Origin: Shimia sp. CNT1-13L.2
GTDB taxonomy: Bacteria; Pseudomonadota; Alphaproteobacteria; Rhodobacterales; Rhodobacteraceae
Assembly: GCF_024331145.1 (NCBI RefSeq)
Contig: NZ_JANDJO010000005.1
Coordinates: 172,709 to 236,708 of the forward strand
DNA length: 64,000 nucleotides
Reading direction: 5' to 3'
Shown: piece after piece, positions 17,153 through 25,834 of the stretch
How positions within the stretch are numbered: the first letter of the stretch is position 1
How the letters are laid out: every line of letters starts with the position of its first letter
Made by a program: the position numbers and the translations under genes
The notes under the pieces: model-generated
Databases searched by the model: none
Told to the model about the DNA's origin: nothing
Seen by the model: only the letters and a program-made list of their open reading frames with translations

Positions 17153-18340
17153 ATGAGCAAGACATCCACCATCGTTGCCGGCGTCGGCATGATCAAATTC
17201 GCCAAGCCCGGCGCCTCTGACAGCTATGACCAGATGGGCGCAGCCGCAATCCGCGACGCGCTTGCAGATGCGGGCCTGTCCTATGATGACATCCAGCAGG
17301 CCTACGCCGGATACGTCTACGGCGATTCCACCTGTGGTCAGAAAGCCCTCTATCACGTCGGCATGACAGGCATCCCGGTGGTCAACGTCAACAACAACTG
17401 CTCGACCGGTTCAACCGCGCTGTTCCTTGCTCGTCAGGCCATCGAACACGGCGTTGCCGACTGTGTCCTTGCCGTCGGCTTCGAACAGATGCAGCCCGGC
17501 GCGCTCACCAGTCACTGGACAGACCGCCCCACCCCCTTCGATGATTTCGACGCCGAAACCGATGCGCTTGTCGGCAACGGTCAGGTGCCGCTGGCGCTGC
17601 GCTACTTTGGCGGCGCGGGCAAATCGCACATGGAAAAACACGGCACCACGCTGAATGACTTCGCCAGGATCCGCGCCAAGGCCTCGCGCCACGCGGTCAA
17701 CAACCCGCTGGCCCTGTTCAACACCGAAGTGACCGAAGATCAGGTCATGGACGCCCCGATGATGTGGGAGGGCGTGATGACCCGCCTGATGGCCTGCCCG
17801 CCCACCTGTGGCGGCGCGGCGGCAATCCTCTGCTCCGAAGATTTCGCACGCAAACACAACATCCCGACAACCGTCACCATCAAGGCGCAGTCCATGACCA
17901 CGGATTTCACCTCGACCTTCGAGGCCCACGATATGATGCAGGTTGTTGGCTACGACATGACCGCCGAGGCCGCCAAACAGGTACAAGAGCAATCCGGCAT
18001 CGGCATTGAAGACGTCGACGTCGTGGAACTGCACGACTGTTTCGCCCACAACGAACTCATCACCTACGAAGGCCTTGGCCTCTGCCCCGAAGGCGGCGCG
18101 CAACAGTTCATCGCCGATGGCGACAACACCTACGGCGGCAGATTCGTGACCAACCCTTCCGGCGGTCTTCTGTCCAAGGGCCACCCCCTCGGGGCCACCG
18201 GCCTTGCCCAATGCTATGAACTCACCCACCAACTGCGCGGCACCGCCGAACGCCGACAGGTGGAGGGCGCGAAAACCGCTCTGCAACACAACCTCGGCCT
18301 TGGCGGTGCCTGCGTCGTCACCCTCTATCAGGCGGCCTGA
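17153..18340 (+). CDS. Thiolase-family protein (lipid-transfer/SCP2-thiolase type)
   Basis: A 395-residue thiolase fold protein of the SCP2-thiolase/lipid-transfer group. Active-site residues are visible: nucleophilic Cys83 in NNNCSTGSTALF, histidine in VELHDCFAHNE, histidine in LLSKGHPLGATG and a C-terminal cysteine in LGLGGACVV. Thus it looks catalytically competent for thiolytic or retro-aldol cleavage of a beta-ketoacyl- or beta-hydroxyacyl-CoA. Start at ATG 17153 with GGGGAGG 5-6 nt upstream. First gene of an operon with two MaoC genes, an acyl-CoA dehydrogenase, an SDR and a racemase, matching degradation of a branched acyl chain. Confidence 0.88.
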   Translation: MSKTSTIVAGVGMIKFAKPGASDSYDQMGAAAIRDALADAGLSYDDIQQAYAGYVYGDSTCGQKALYHVGMTGIPVVNVNNNCSTGSTALFLARQAIEHGVADCVLAVGFEQMQPGALTSHWTDRPTPFDDFDAETDALVGNGQVPLALRYFGGAGKSHMEKHGTTLNDFARIRAKASRHAVNNPLALFNTEVTEDQVMDAPMMWEGVMTRLMACPPTCGGAAAILCSEDFARKHNIPTTVTIKAQSMTTDFTSTFEAHDMMQVVGYDMTAEAAKQVQEQSGIGIEDVDVVELHDCFAHNELITYEGLGLCPEGGAQQFIADGDNTYGGRFVTNPSGGLLSKGHPLGATGLAQCYELTHQLRGTAERRQVEGAKTALQHNLGLGGACVVTLYQAA

Positions 18341-18341
18341 C

Positions 18342-18818
18342 ATGGGAATTTTCGACCGCAGCTCCGAAGGCTATGAAAGCCCGCCCATCGAGATCACCGT
18401 CGAACGTGGCGCGGTGGCGTTCTTTGCCGAAACCATCGGCGAGACCAACCCGATCCACAGCGATGTCGATGCCGCCCGTGCCGCCGGCCACCCTGACGTG
18501 ATGGCCCCGGCAACCTACCCCGTGGTCCTCGACATGGCCGCCGCCAAGGCCGGTGCCCGCAAGGGCATCGCTCCGCTTCTTGAGCGCATCAACGCCGACA
18601 TGCGCGTGCTTCTGCACGGCACCGAAACCTATGACTATCACGGCCCGATCTTCGCAGGCGAAACCGTCGAGATCATCAGCCGCGTCAAGGGCTTCACCGA
18701 CGCCAAAGGCGGCGCGCTGGAAATCGCCCATCTCGAAATGGAAGTGCGCCACCCCGACCGCGGCACGCTCTCTGTTGCGCGTCGTGATCTGATCCACCGT
18801 CTGGGAGGGGGCAAATGA
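18342..18818 (+). CDS. MaoC-like dehydratase, FAS1-type N-terminal domain protein
   Basis: A 158-residue hot-dog-fold protein of the MaoC_dehydrat_N (FAS1-like) type. It contains IGETNPIHSDVDAARAAGHPDVMAPATYPVV, similar to the hydratase core but with Glu in place of the usual Asp, so it is probably the non-catalytic or substrate-binding partner of the next protein. The start ATG follows the thiolase stop by one base; the stop overlaps the next ATG by 4 bp. Heteromeric MaoC pairs of this kind hydrate bulky enoyl-CoAs such as steroid side chains; that function here is inference. Confidence 0.85.
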   Translation: MGIFDRSSEGYESPPIEITVERGAVAFFAETIGETNPIHSDVDAARAAGHPDVMAPATYPVVLDMAAAKAGARKGIAPLLERINADMRVLLHGTETYDYHGPIFAGETVEIISRVKGFTDAKGGALEIAHLEMEVRHPDRGTLSVARRDLIHRLGGGK

Positions 18819-19225
18819 CACCGCAAACCGCACAAGTGGGCGACACGCTGCCCCCCGTCACCTTCGGCCCGATCACCCGCACCACACTGGCGCTTTATGC
18901 CGGGGCCTCGGGCGATCACAATCCGATTCACATCGACACCGATTTCGCCGCCAAGGCCGGTCTCGACGATGTCTTTGCCCATGGCATGCTGTCGATGGCG
19001 CAACTTGGCCGTCTCGCAACCGATTGGGCGGGGATCGACCGCCTGCGCGGCCTCTCCAGCCGCTTCACCGCCATCACGCCCGTCGGCGCAACAGTCACCT
19101 GCGAAGGCCGGATTGCCGAACGCCTTGAGAAAGAGGGCGAACCGCTGCTGCGCGTCGTCCTGACCGCAACCATCGACGACGGCACCCAGACCCTGCGCGG
19201 CGAAGCCCTGATCTCCGCTGCCTGA
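18815..19225 (+). CDS. MaoC-family enoyl-CoA hydratase
   Basis: A 136-residue hot-dog-fold hydratase with the canonical R-hydratase core YAGASGDHNPIHIDTDFA (Asp34 and His39 catalytic pair) followed by FAHGMLSMAQLGRL. It should hydrate a trans-2-enoyl-CoA to the 3-hydroxyacyl-CoA, probably as a heterodimer with the preceding gene, to which it is coupled by an ATGA overlap. Confidence 0.9.
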   Translation: MTPQTAQVGDTLPPVTFGPITRTTLALYAGASGDHNPIHIDTDFAAKAGLDDVFAHGMLSMAQLGRLATDWAGIDRLRGLSSRFTAITPVGATVTCEGRIAERLEKEGEPLLRVVLTATIDDGTQTLRGEALISAA

Positions 19226-19242
19226 TCCCAAAGGACCCCCAC

Positions 19243-20391
19243 ATGCCAACACACCTCTGGATGCAGGAAGAGCATCACGCCTTCGCCGATTCCGTCCGCC
19301 GTTTCCTGCAAGACGAATTCCAGCCCAACCGCGATCAATGGAAGAAAGACGGTCTCGTCCCCAAGGAGTTCTGGAAGAAATCCGCAGAGATCGGAATCCT
19401 CGGCGCCACCATCCCCGAAGACTTCGGCGGCCTTGGCCTCTCGCGCCACTTCGACGCCGTCACCTTCCTTGAACAGGCAAAGATCGGCGACAGTGGCTGG
19501 GGCTTCTCGGTCCACAATATCGCGACCCATTACATCACCGCCTTCGGCACCGACCAGCAAAAGGAAAAGTGGCTGCCCGACCTCGCCAGCGGAGAAAAGG
19601 TGGCCGCCATCGCCATGACCGAACCCGGCACCGGCTCTGACCTTCAGGCCGTCAAAACCACCGCCATCAAGGACGGCAACGAATACCTGATCAATGGCTC
19701 CAAGACCTTCATCACCAACGGTGGCAGCGCCGACCTGATCGTGCTGGTGGCCAAAACCGATCCCACCTCACGCTCCAAGGGCGTGTCACTGATCATCATC
19801 GAAACCGAAGGCCTCGAAGGTTTCTCCGTCGGCCGCCGCCTCGACAAGATGGGCATGAAGCGCAACGACACCGCCGAACTCTCGTTCCAGGACGTACGCG
19901 TGCCGCAAACCAACCTTCTGGGTCAGGACGAAGGACAGGGCTTCTACCAGCTGATGAAGCAGCTGCCGTGGGAACGCCTGATCCTCGCCTACTCGGCACT
20001 GGGTGCTGCACAATGCGCCCTCGATACGACCCTCGCCTATGTCAAGGAACGCAAGGCCTTTGGCCAGCGCATCATGGATTTCCAGAACAGCCGCTTCAAA
20101 CTCGCCGAAGCCGCCTCCAAGATCGAAATCCTCGCGGCCTTCGTCGACCAGTGCCTCGCCGAACTGGATCAGGGCCTCCTGACCCCGGAAAAGGCAGCGA
20201 TGGCGAAATGGTGGTCCACCGACGTGCAATGCGAGATCGTCGACAACTGCCTGCAACTGCACGGCGGCTACGGCTACATGAACGAATACCTGATTTCGGA
20301 ACTCTACACCGACGCCCGCGTGCAAAAGATCTACGGCGGCACCAACGAAATCATGAAGGAAATCATCGCGCGATCTCTGGACCAGGACTAA
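19243..20391 (+). CDS. Acyl-CoA dehydrogenase
   Basis: A 382-residue FAD-dependent acyl-CoA dehydrogenase: N-terminal helices, then AIAMTEPGTGSDLQAVKTTA, YLINGSKTFITNGGSADLIVLVAKT, the middle beta domain (KMGMKRNDTAELSFQDVRVP), QIMDFQNSRFKLA-like helix (RIMDFQNSRFKLAEAAS) and QLHGGYGYMNEYLISELYTDARVQKIYGGTNEIMKEII. The position of the MCAD base is glycine (YGGTNE), whereas Glu244 in WERLILAYSALG matches the base of isovaleryl-CoA and long-chain dehydrogenases, suggesting a branched or long acyl substrate. Part of the catabolic operon. Confidence 0.93.
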   Translation: MPTHLWMQEEHHAFADSVRRFLQDEFQPNRDQWKKDGLVPKEFWKKSAEIGILGATIPEDFGGLGLSRHFDAVTFLEQAKIGDSGWGFSVHNIATHYITAFGTDQQKEKWLPDLASGEKVAAIAMTEPGTGSDLQAVKTTAIKDGNEYLINGSKTFITNGGSADLIVLVAKTDPTSRSKGVSLIIIETEGLEGFSVGRRLDKMGMKRNDTAELSFQDVRVPQTNLLGQDEGQGFYQLMKQLPWERLILAYSALGAAQCALDTTLAYVKERKAFGQRIMDFQNSRFKLAEAASKIEILAAFVDQCLAELDQGLLTPEKAAMAKWWSTDVQCEIVDNCLQLHGGYGYMNEYLISELYTDARVQKIYGGTNEIMKEIIARSLDQD

Positions 20392-20396
20392 CAAGA

Positions 20397-20528
20397 GGTT
20401 CGCGCCCGACCACGAGGGTGGGCGCCCTCAAACCTACGCCACCACAAGAGTGGTTTGAAACGGCAACAAGGCCCGCGCCCTGACCGCCAATTCGCGCCCG
20501 CCCTGGGGGGCGGGGTCGGGCGCGAACC
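20397..20528. other. Structured intergenic element with 15-bp inverted repeat
   Basis: GGTTCGCGCCCGACC at 20397-20411 and its exact complement GGTCGGGCGCGAACC at 20514-20528 can close a 132-nt structure that contains an inner ACCAC-AAGA-GTGGT hairpin. A second hairpin, CCGGATC-ACAAGC-GATCCGG (20527-20546), overlaps its 3' arm by 2 bases. It fills most of the 212-bp gap between the acyl-CoA dehydrogenase and SDR genes. No T-tract follows, so it is not an evident intrinsic terminator. Confidence 0.5.
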
Positions 20529-20603
20529 GGATCACAAGCGATCCGGAAAGACACGGATACGACCCGCACGTGCTGCGAGCCTAGAAAACGAAGGACTGAC
20601 GAA

Positions 20604-21431
20604 ATGAGCAAACTGATTGGCAAAACCGCCTATGTCACCGGCGCAGGCAACGGCATCGGCCGCGCCGTCGCCCTGAAACTCGCCTCCGACGGCGCCAATG
20701 TCGTGGTCAACGACCTCGAAGTCGATCCCGCGATCAGCGTGGTGAACGAGATCAAGGCCATGGGTGGCAACGCCGTCGCCGTGCCCGGCTCTGTCACCGA
20801 AGACGGCTTTGCCGAACGCTTCATCGGCACCGGCATCGAAACCTTCAAGGGCGTCGACATCATCGTCAACAACGCCGGCTACACATGGGATTCAATGATC
20901 GGCCACATGACCGACGACATGTTCGACGCGATGATGGCCGTACACGTCAAAGCCCCCTTCCAGATCCTGCGCGCCGCCAGCGGCTTCATCAAGGGCGCCG
21001 CCAAGCAAGAGGCCGAAGAAGGCCGCGAGGTCTTTCGCAAGGTCGTCAACATCTCCTCGGTCGCGGGCCTTGGCGGCAATATCGGCCAGGCCAACTATTC
21101 CTCGGCCAAGGCCGCTGTGGTCGGCCTCACCAAGACCATGGCCAAGGAATGGGGCCGCTCCAAGGTCTGCGTCAACTGCGTCGCCTTCGGCTATATCGAA
21201 ACCCGCCTGACCGAAGCCACGGACGAAAAGAAAACCATCACCGTGGACGGCAACGAAGTCGGCATCGGCATCCCAACCAAGGTCGCGGGCGGCTTTGCCT
21301 CGATGGTTCCCATGGGGCGCGGCGGCACCCCCGAAGAGGCCGCAGGCGGCGTCTACCTGTTCTGCATCCCCGAATCCAATTATGTCTCGGGTCAGGTGCT
21401 GACAGTCGGCGGCGGTTTCACCCTCGGCTAA
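20604..21431 (+). CDS. Short-chain dehydrogenase (3-hydroxyacyl-CoA dehydrogenase-like)
   Basis: A 275-residue classical SDR with TGAGNGIG cofactor loop (residues 12-19), NNAG, ISS catalytic serine and Y165-x3-K169 (NYSSAKAA). Asp at the end of strand 2 (VVVNDLEVD) favours NAD+. The sequence resembles the dehydrogenase part of peroxisomal multifunctional enzyme 2 (HSD17B4-like) and FabG homologues in beta-oxidation operons. In this operon it would oxidise the 3-hydroxyacyl-CoA made by the MaoC pair. Confidence 0.88.
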   Translation: MSKLIGKTAYVTGAGNGIGRAVALKLASDGANVVVNDLEVDPAISVVNEIKAMGGNAVAVPGSVTEDGFAERFIGTGIETFKGVDIIVNNAGYTWDSMIGHMTDDMFDAMMAVHVKAPFQILRAASGFIKGAAKQEAEEGREVFRKVVNISSVAGLGGNIGQANYSSAKAAVVGLTKTMAKEWGRSKVCVNCVAFGYIETRLTEATDEKKTITVDGNEVGIGIPTKVAGGFASMVPMGRGGTPEEAAGGVYLFCIPESNYVSGQVLTVGGGFTLG

Positions 21432-21480
21432 ACCACCCGACATCCCGCCGGGACGGACAACGCAGACCAAGGAGATCCCC

Positions 21481-22554
21481 ATGCTGAACGGCATTCGCAT
21501 CATCGAAATCGAGGGCCTCGGCCCGGGGCCCTTCGCCGCCATGCTGCTGGCCGATCTGGGCGCGGATGTCATCACCATCCACCGCAAGGGCAAAGGCGGG
21601 CAGGTCACTGCCGACGGCTCGGTTCTGGATCGCGGCAAACGCTCCATCGCGCTTGACCTGAAAGATCCGGACGACCTCGCCACCGCCCGCAAGCTCATCG
21701 CCACGGCGGATGCCCTGATCGAAGGCTTCCGCCCCGGTGTGATGGAACGCCTAGGCCTCGGCCCCGAGGTCTGCCACGCAGACAACCCCGCACTTGTCTT
21801 CGGGCGCATGACCGGCTGGGGCCAGTCCGGCCCCCGCGCCGAAACCGCAGGCCACGATCTCAACTACATCGCCACTTCCGGTGCCCTGCACTATGCCTCC
21901 GAACCCGGCGCGCCCCCGATCACGCCGGCCACGCTGGTCGGTGACATCGGCGGCGGCGCGCTCTATCTCGTGGTGGGCCTCCTGTCCGGCATCCTCAACG
22001 CCCGCACCACCGGACGCGGCACCGTGGTTGACGCCGCCATCGTCGATGGCTCGGCCCACATGATGTCGCTCCTGATGGCGATCCGCCAGACCGGCATGAT
22101 GCCCGACACCCGCGGTCAGGGCTTGCTCGACGGACCGCACTGGTCCCGCACCTATGCCTGCGCCGACGGCGGGTTTGTCTCGGTGCAATGCCTCGAACCC
22201 CAGTTCTACGCCGAGTTCCTGTCCCGCCTCGGCCTCTCCGATGATCCGGAATTCCAGAAGCAGCACGACCAGAGCCTCTGGACCAAGCTGACAGCCCGCC
22301 TCGAAGACATCTTTCTCGCGGAACCACGCAGCCACTGGGATGCCCTGTTTGATGGCTCCGACGCCTGTGTCGCCCCGGTCCTGTCTCCGGGCGAAGCCGC
22401 CAACGCGCCACATGTCTCGGCCCGCCACATCTGGCAAACTCCGGGCGGTACCCTCCAACCCGCCCCCGCCCCGCGATTTGACGGCAAGGTCGGAAGGGTG
22501 AACGCCCCCTGCAAACGCGGCGAACATACCGAAGAGCTGCGCGCGGAACTCTGA
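21481..22554 (+). CDS. Alpha-methylacyl-CoA racemase-like (CoA-transferase family III)
   Basis: A 357-residue family III CoA-transferase/racemase protein. Residues His125 and Asp155 (AGHDLNYIATSG and VGDIGGGA) match the catalytic pair of alpha-methylacyl-CoA racemase, and the HDLNY sequence is typical of AMACR rather than of CaiB or formyl-CoA transferase. It would epimerise 2-methyl-branched acyl-CoAs so that the S-specific dehydrogenase can act. AGGAGA-type SD (CAAGGAGATCCCCATG) precedes the start. Last gene of the operon, followed by two hairpins. Confidence 0.9.
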   Translation: MLNGIRIIEIEGLGPGPFAAMLLADLGADVITIHRKGKGGQVTADGSVLDRGKRSIALDLKDPDDLATARKLIATADALIEGFRPGVMERLGLGPEVCHADNPALVFGRMTGWGQSGPRAETAGHDLNYIATSGALHYASEPGAPPITPATLVGDIGGGALYLVVGLLSGILNARTTGRGTVVDAAIVDGSAHMMSLLMAIRQTGMMPDTRGQGLLDGPHWSRTYACADGGFVSVQCLEPQFYAEFLSRLGLSDDPEFQKQHDQSLWTKLTARLEDIFLAEPRSHWDALFDGSDACVAPVLSPGEAANAPHVSARHIWQTPGGTLQPAPAPRFDGKVGRVNAPCKRGEHTEELRAEL

Positions 22555-22570
22555 CCCCCTCGCAACCAGC

Positions 22571-22590
22571 CAATTTTTCTAGAAAAATTG
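22571..22590. repeat. 20-bp perfect AT-rich palindrome after the catabolic operon
   Basis: CAATTTTTCTAGAAAAATTG is its own reverse complement. It lies 17 bp after the racemase stop and touches the next hairpin, and probably forms part of a double terminator. Confidence 0.6.
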
Positions 22591-22591
22591 C

Positions 22592-22625
22592 GGGCGGATA
22601 ACTTTTCCCAAAAAGTTTTCCGCCC
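22592..22625 (+). terminator. Hairpin, second half of double terminator
   Basis: GGGCGGATAACTTTT pairs with AAAAGTTTTCCGCCC (one mismatch) around a short loop; the following bases are TATTTTC. Together with the adjacent palindrome it should end the thiolase-to-racemase operon. Confidence 0.6.
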
Positions 22626-22730
22626 TATTTTCAGACATATCCCTGCAATCAGCCTTTGAGGCCTGCTTCGGCCCCATGTTAAGCTGGACCCCCACCAACG
22701 CCCCCTGCCATTCTGCCCGTGGGAGACCAG

Positions 22731-24509
22731 ATGACCGACCTAGCCCAACCAGCCACGCTTGATGCCCTGATTGCCCTCGGCATTCTCGCGCTGATGTTCG
22801 CGCTGTTTGTCTCTGAACGCTGGCCGCCCGAGGTGGTCGCCCTTGGCGCGGCGGCCACGATGCTGGCCACCGGCATCCTGCCCTACGAGGCCGCGCTCCT
22901 GGCCCTGTCCAACCCTGCGCCCTGGACCATCGCCGCCATGTTCATCGTCGCCGGGGCCATGGTCCGCACCGGCGCGCTGGATCGTTTCACCCGCCTGGCC
23001 GAAGCCTGGGCCGAAGCATCCCCCGCACGCGCCGTCGCCGGTCTCATCGGCTTTGCCGTCATCGCCTCTGCCTTTGTCAACAACACCCCCGTTGTCCTGA
23101 TCCTGATCCCCGTATTCGTTCAGCTGTCACGCAAGCTGAAAATCCCCACCAGCAAACTGCTGATCCCGCTCTCCTATGCCTCCATCCTGGGTGGCACGCT
23201 CACACTCCTTGGCACCTCCACCAACCTCCTGGTGGCCGGGGTTGCCCAAACCCACGGCCTCGCCCCGTTCTCGATTTTCGAAGTCACCCCCCTGGCGATC
23301 TTCATCGTGATCTGGGGCACGCTCTACCTGCGCCTTGTCGCCCCCCGCCTGCTGCCCGAACGCGCAAGCATGGCCGCCCTCCTGTCCGATGGTGCGAAGA
23401 AAAAGTTCCTGACCGAGGTCGCCATCCCCGAAGACAGCCGCCTGATCGGCCTGGCCGCAACCGAGGTCGATCTCTTCAAACGCAGCGGCGTGCGCCTTGT
23501 CGACGTGTTGCGCGGCGAAGCCTCGCTGCGGCGTGACCTCAAGACCGTCACGCTTCAGGCCGGCGACAGGGTCGTCCTGCGCTCGCAGATGGAAGAGCTT
23601 CTCGGCCTGCAGGACAACAACGACATCCGCAGCGTCGACAAACTCACCTCGCGCGGCACCGCCACCGTCGAAATCCTGATCACCCCCACCACCACGATGG
23701 TGGGCAAGTCGCTTGGTCAACTGCGCCTGCGGCGGCGCTATGGCGTCTATCCGCTGGCCGTTCACCGCCGCAATCAGAACATCTCGGGCCAACTTGATCA
23801 GCTGGTCCTGCAAATCGGTGACACGCTGCTTCTGGAAGGCGCACCCGAAGATATTTCGCGCATGGCCTCCGACGTGGGCGCCGTCAGCGTCAACCAACCC
23901 GCCGTGCGCCCCTATCGCCGCTCTCATGCCCCCCTCGCCGCGCTCGCGCTCGCGGGGATCGTGCTTCTGGCGGCCTTCGGCATCGCACCGATCCTGTTTC
24001 TGGCCATCCTCGCCGTTGCCTTTGTCCTATTCACCCGCTGCATCGAAGCCGAAGAGGCCTTTTCCTTTGTCGACGGCCGTCTCCTCGTGCTGATCTTCTC
24101 GATGCTCGCGGTCGGCACAGGGCTCGAAGCCGCGGGCGCCGTCACCCTCGTGGTCGAGGCCGCCGCCCCCTTCCTCAAGACAATGCCGCCCTTCCTGATC
24201 ATCTGGTCGCTCTACCTGCTGACCTCGATCCTGACCGAGCTGATCTCCAACAACGCCGTCGCCGTCGTCATCGCCCCGCTGGCGATCAGCCTCGGCACCT
24301 CGCTGGGCATTGATCCGCGCCCGCTGGTGATTGCTGTCATGGTCGCCGCCTCGGCCAGCTTCGCCACCCCCATCGGCTACCAGACCAACATGATGGTCTA
24401 CGGCCCCGGCGGCTACAAGTTCACCGATTTCCTCAAGGTCGGCATCCCCCTAAACCTCAGCATCGGCCTCCTGGCCTCGGCCCTGATCCCCGTCATCTGG
24501 CCGCTCTGA
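22731..24509 (+). CDS. SLC13-family (DASS) anion permease with RCK_C domains
   Basis: A 592-residue inner-membrane transporter. About five N-terminal helices carry SAFVNNTPVVLILIPV and GGTLTLLGTSTNLLVAG, the first substrate/Na+ site; the second half repeats this with TELISNNAVAVVIAPLA and ATPIGYQTNMMVYGPGGY. Between them are two TrkA-C/RCK_C-like cytoplasmic domains (about residues 218-290 and 305-375, the latter with MVGKSLGQLRLRRRYGVYPLAVHR). Such proteins carry di/tricarboxylates, sulfate or other anions. Start at ATG 22731 with GGGAGA 5 nt before; GTG 22719 is possible. Substrate not assignable; sulfate would fit with the sulfated EPS but this is speculation. Confidence 0.88.
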   Translation: MTDLAQPATLDALIALGILALMFALFVSERWPPEVVALGAAATMLATGILPYEAALLALSNPAPWTIAAMFIVAGAMVRTGALDRFTRLAEAWAEASPARAVAGLIGFAVIASAFVNNTPVVLILIPVFVQLSRKLKIPTSKLLIPLSYASILGGTLTLLGTSTNLLVAGVAQTHGLAPFSIFEVTPLAIFIVIWGTLYLRLVAPRLLPERASMAALLSDGAKKKFLTEVAIPEDSRLIGLAATEVDLFKRSGVRLVDVLRGEASLRRDLKTVTLQAGDRVVLRSQMEELLGLQDNNDIRSVDKLTSRGTATVEILITPTTTMVGKSLGQLRLRRRYGVYPLAVHRRNQNISGQLDQLVLQIGDTLLLEGAPEDISRMASDVGAVSVNQPAVRPYRRSHAPLAALALAGIVLLAAFGIAPILFLAILAVAFVLFTRCIEAEEAFSFVDGRLLVLIFSMLAVGTGLEAAGAVTLVVEAAAPFLKTMPPFLIIWSLYLLTSILTELISNNAVAVVIAPLAISLGTSLGIDPRPLVIAVMVAASASFATPIGYQTNMMVYGPGGYKFTDFLKVGIPLNLSIGLLASALIPVIWPL

Positions 24510-24538
24510 CGGCGTCCCCACACATCAGGAAACAAAAA

Positions 24539-24564
24539 ACGGCGTGGGTGCAGACCCACGCCGT
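24539..24564 (-). terminator. Intrinsic terminator of hemE
   Basis: ACGGCGTGGGT-GCAG-ACCCACGCCGT, 11-bp perfect stem, followed on the minus strand by TTTTTTGTTTCC. It lies 25 bp past the hemE stop. Confidence 0.85.
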
Positions 24565-24589
24565 TAAACTTTGCGCATGGCACGCGGAA

Positions 24590-25624
24590 TTACTTGCCGC
24601 GCACCGTGTCGATCATCAGCTGCACGTTCTCGGGATCGGCGTCCGGCGTGATACCGTGGCCCAGGTTGAAGATATGCGGCCCCTTGCCAAAGGCCTCCAC
24701 GATCTTGCGGGTCTCGCGCACGAGATCCTCACCACCCGTCACCATATGCGACGACTTCAGGTTGCCCTGCACACAGCCGTCTTTCTGAACGTTGGCCGCG
24801 GCCCATTCCGGCGTCACACCATCATCCAGCGCAACGCAATCCGCACCGGTTGCCTCGGCAAAACCGGCATAGCGTTCGCCCGCACCACGCGGGAAGGCAA
24901 TGATCGGCACATCCGGATGGCGCTCTTTCAGCGCGGCAATGATCTTCTTGGCCGGTTCAAGCGCATATTTGTCGAAATCCGCGCCCTTGAGCGATCCGGC
25001 CCAGCTGTCGAACAGCTTGACCACTTCGGCCCCGGCCTCGATCTGTTTCGACAGGTATTCGATGGTGCCCGCGGTCAGCAGGTCGATCACCTGGTCAAAC
25101 AGCGCCGGGTTGGAATCCTTCAGCGCATGTGCCGGACCCTGATCCGGGGTGCCACGGCCCGCAATCATATAAGTCGCCACCGTCCAGGGCATCCCCGCAA
25201 AACCGATCAGCGTGGTCTCGTTCGGCAATTCGCGCGACAGGATGCGCACGGTCTCGTAAACCGGGTTCAACACCTCGTCGATCTCGGTCACAGGTTTCAG
25301 CTTGTCGAAATCTTCCTGGCTTTCGATGGTCGACAGACGTGGCCCCTCTCCGGTCACGAACCACAGATCGGCGCCAAGCGCCTGCGGCAACAGCAGGATG
25401 TCGGCAAACAGGATCGCCGCATCAAAGCCATAGCGCCGGATCGGTTGCAGGGTCACTTCCGCCGCCAGCTCGCTGTTATAGCAAAGCGACAGGAAGTCCC
25501 CGGCCTCGGCGCGGGTTGCACGGTATTCCGGCAGATAGCGCCCAGCTTGGCGCATCATCCAGATCGGGGGGGTGTCGAGCGTTTCGCCGGCCAGAGCCCG
25601 CAGGATTTTCTTCTTCTCAGTCAT
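24590..25624 (-). CDS. hemE: Uroporphyrinogen decarboxylase
   Basis: A 344-residue HemE that decarboxylates the four acetate side chains of uroporphyrinogen III to coproporphyrinogen III in cytoplasmic heme/tetrapyrrole synthesis. Signature [17 protein letters not shown] near residue 25, the second signature [16 protein letters not shown], and LFDSWAG and FNLGHGI near the end are all present. Start at ATG 25624 with AGGTG upstream; the longer frame to 25666 would include the FNR-like box. It diverges from hemC and shares the box at 25660-25673. Confidence 0.96.
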   Translation of the reverse strand: MTEKKKILRALAGETLDTPPIWMMRQAGRYLPEYRATRAEAGDFLSLCYNSELAAEVTLQPIRRYGFDAAILFADILLLPQALGADLWFVTGEGPRLSTIESQEDFDKLKPVTEIDEVLNPVYETVRILSRELPNETTLIGFAGMPWTVATYMIAGRGTPDQGPAHALKDSNPALFDQVIDLLTAGTIEYLSKQIEAGAEVVKLFDSWAGSLKGADFDKYALEPAKKIIAALKERHPDVPIIAFPRGAGERYAGFAEATGADCVALDDGVTPEWAAANVQKDGCVQGNLKSSHMVTGGEDLVRETRKIVEAFGKGPHIFNLGHGITPDADPENVQLMIDTVRGK

Positions 25625-25659
25625 GATGCACCTCTTAGCTCTGCCCATTTGGCTCAGCG

Positions 25660-25673
25660 TTGACATGGGTCAA
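25660..25673. promoter_or_regulatory. FnrL-type box between hemE and hemC
   Basis: TTGACATGGGTCAA fits TTGAY-N4-RTCAA. Its centre is about 42 bp before the hemE start and 168 bp before hemC, so it more plausibly controls hemE. Confidence 0.7.
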
Positions 25674-25834
25674 GGAAACCATGTGGCGATCCATGCCTTT
25701 TCAGCGGGAACCACAAGGCCCCGTTTGTCCCACGACAGCCAGGCCATTTGCCACAAGCTAGGTCACGTGCAAGCGGCAGGATGTCAACCCTTCTGCGCTT
25801 GTCAGGCCAAACCGTCAGGATTAGACCCGTAAAT

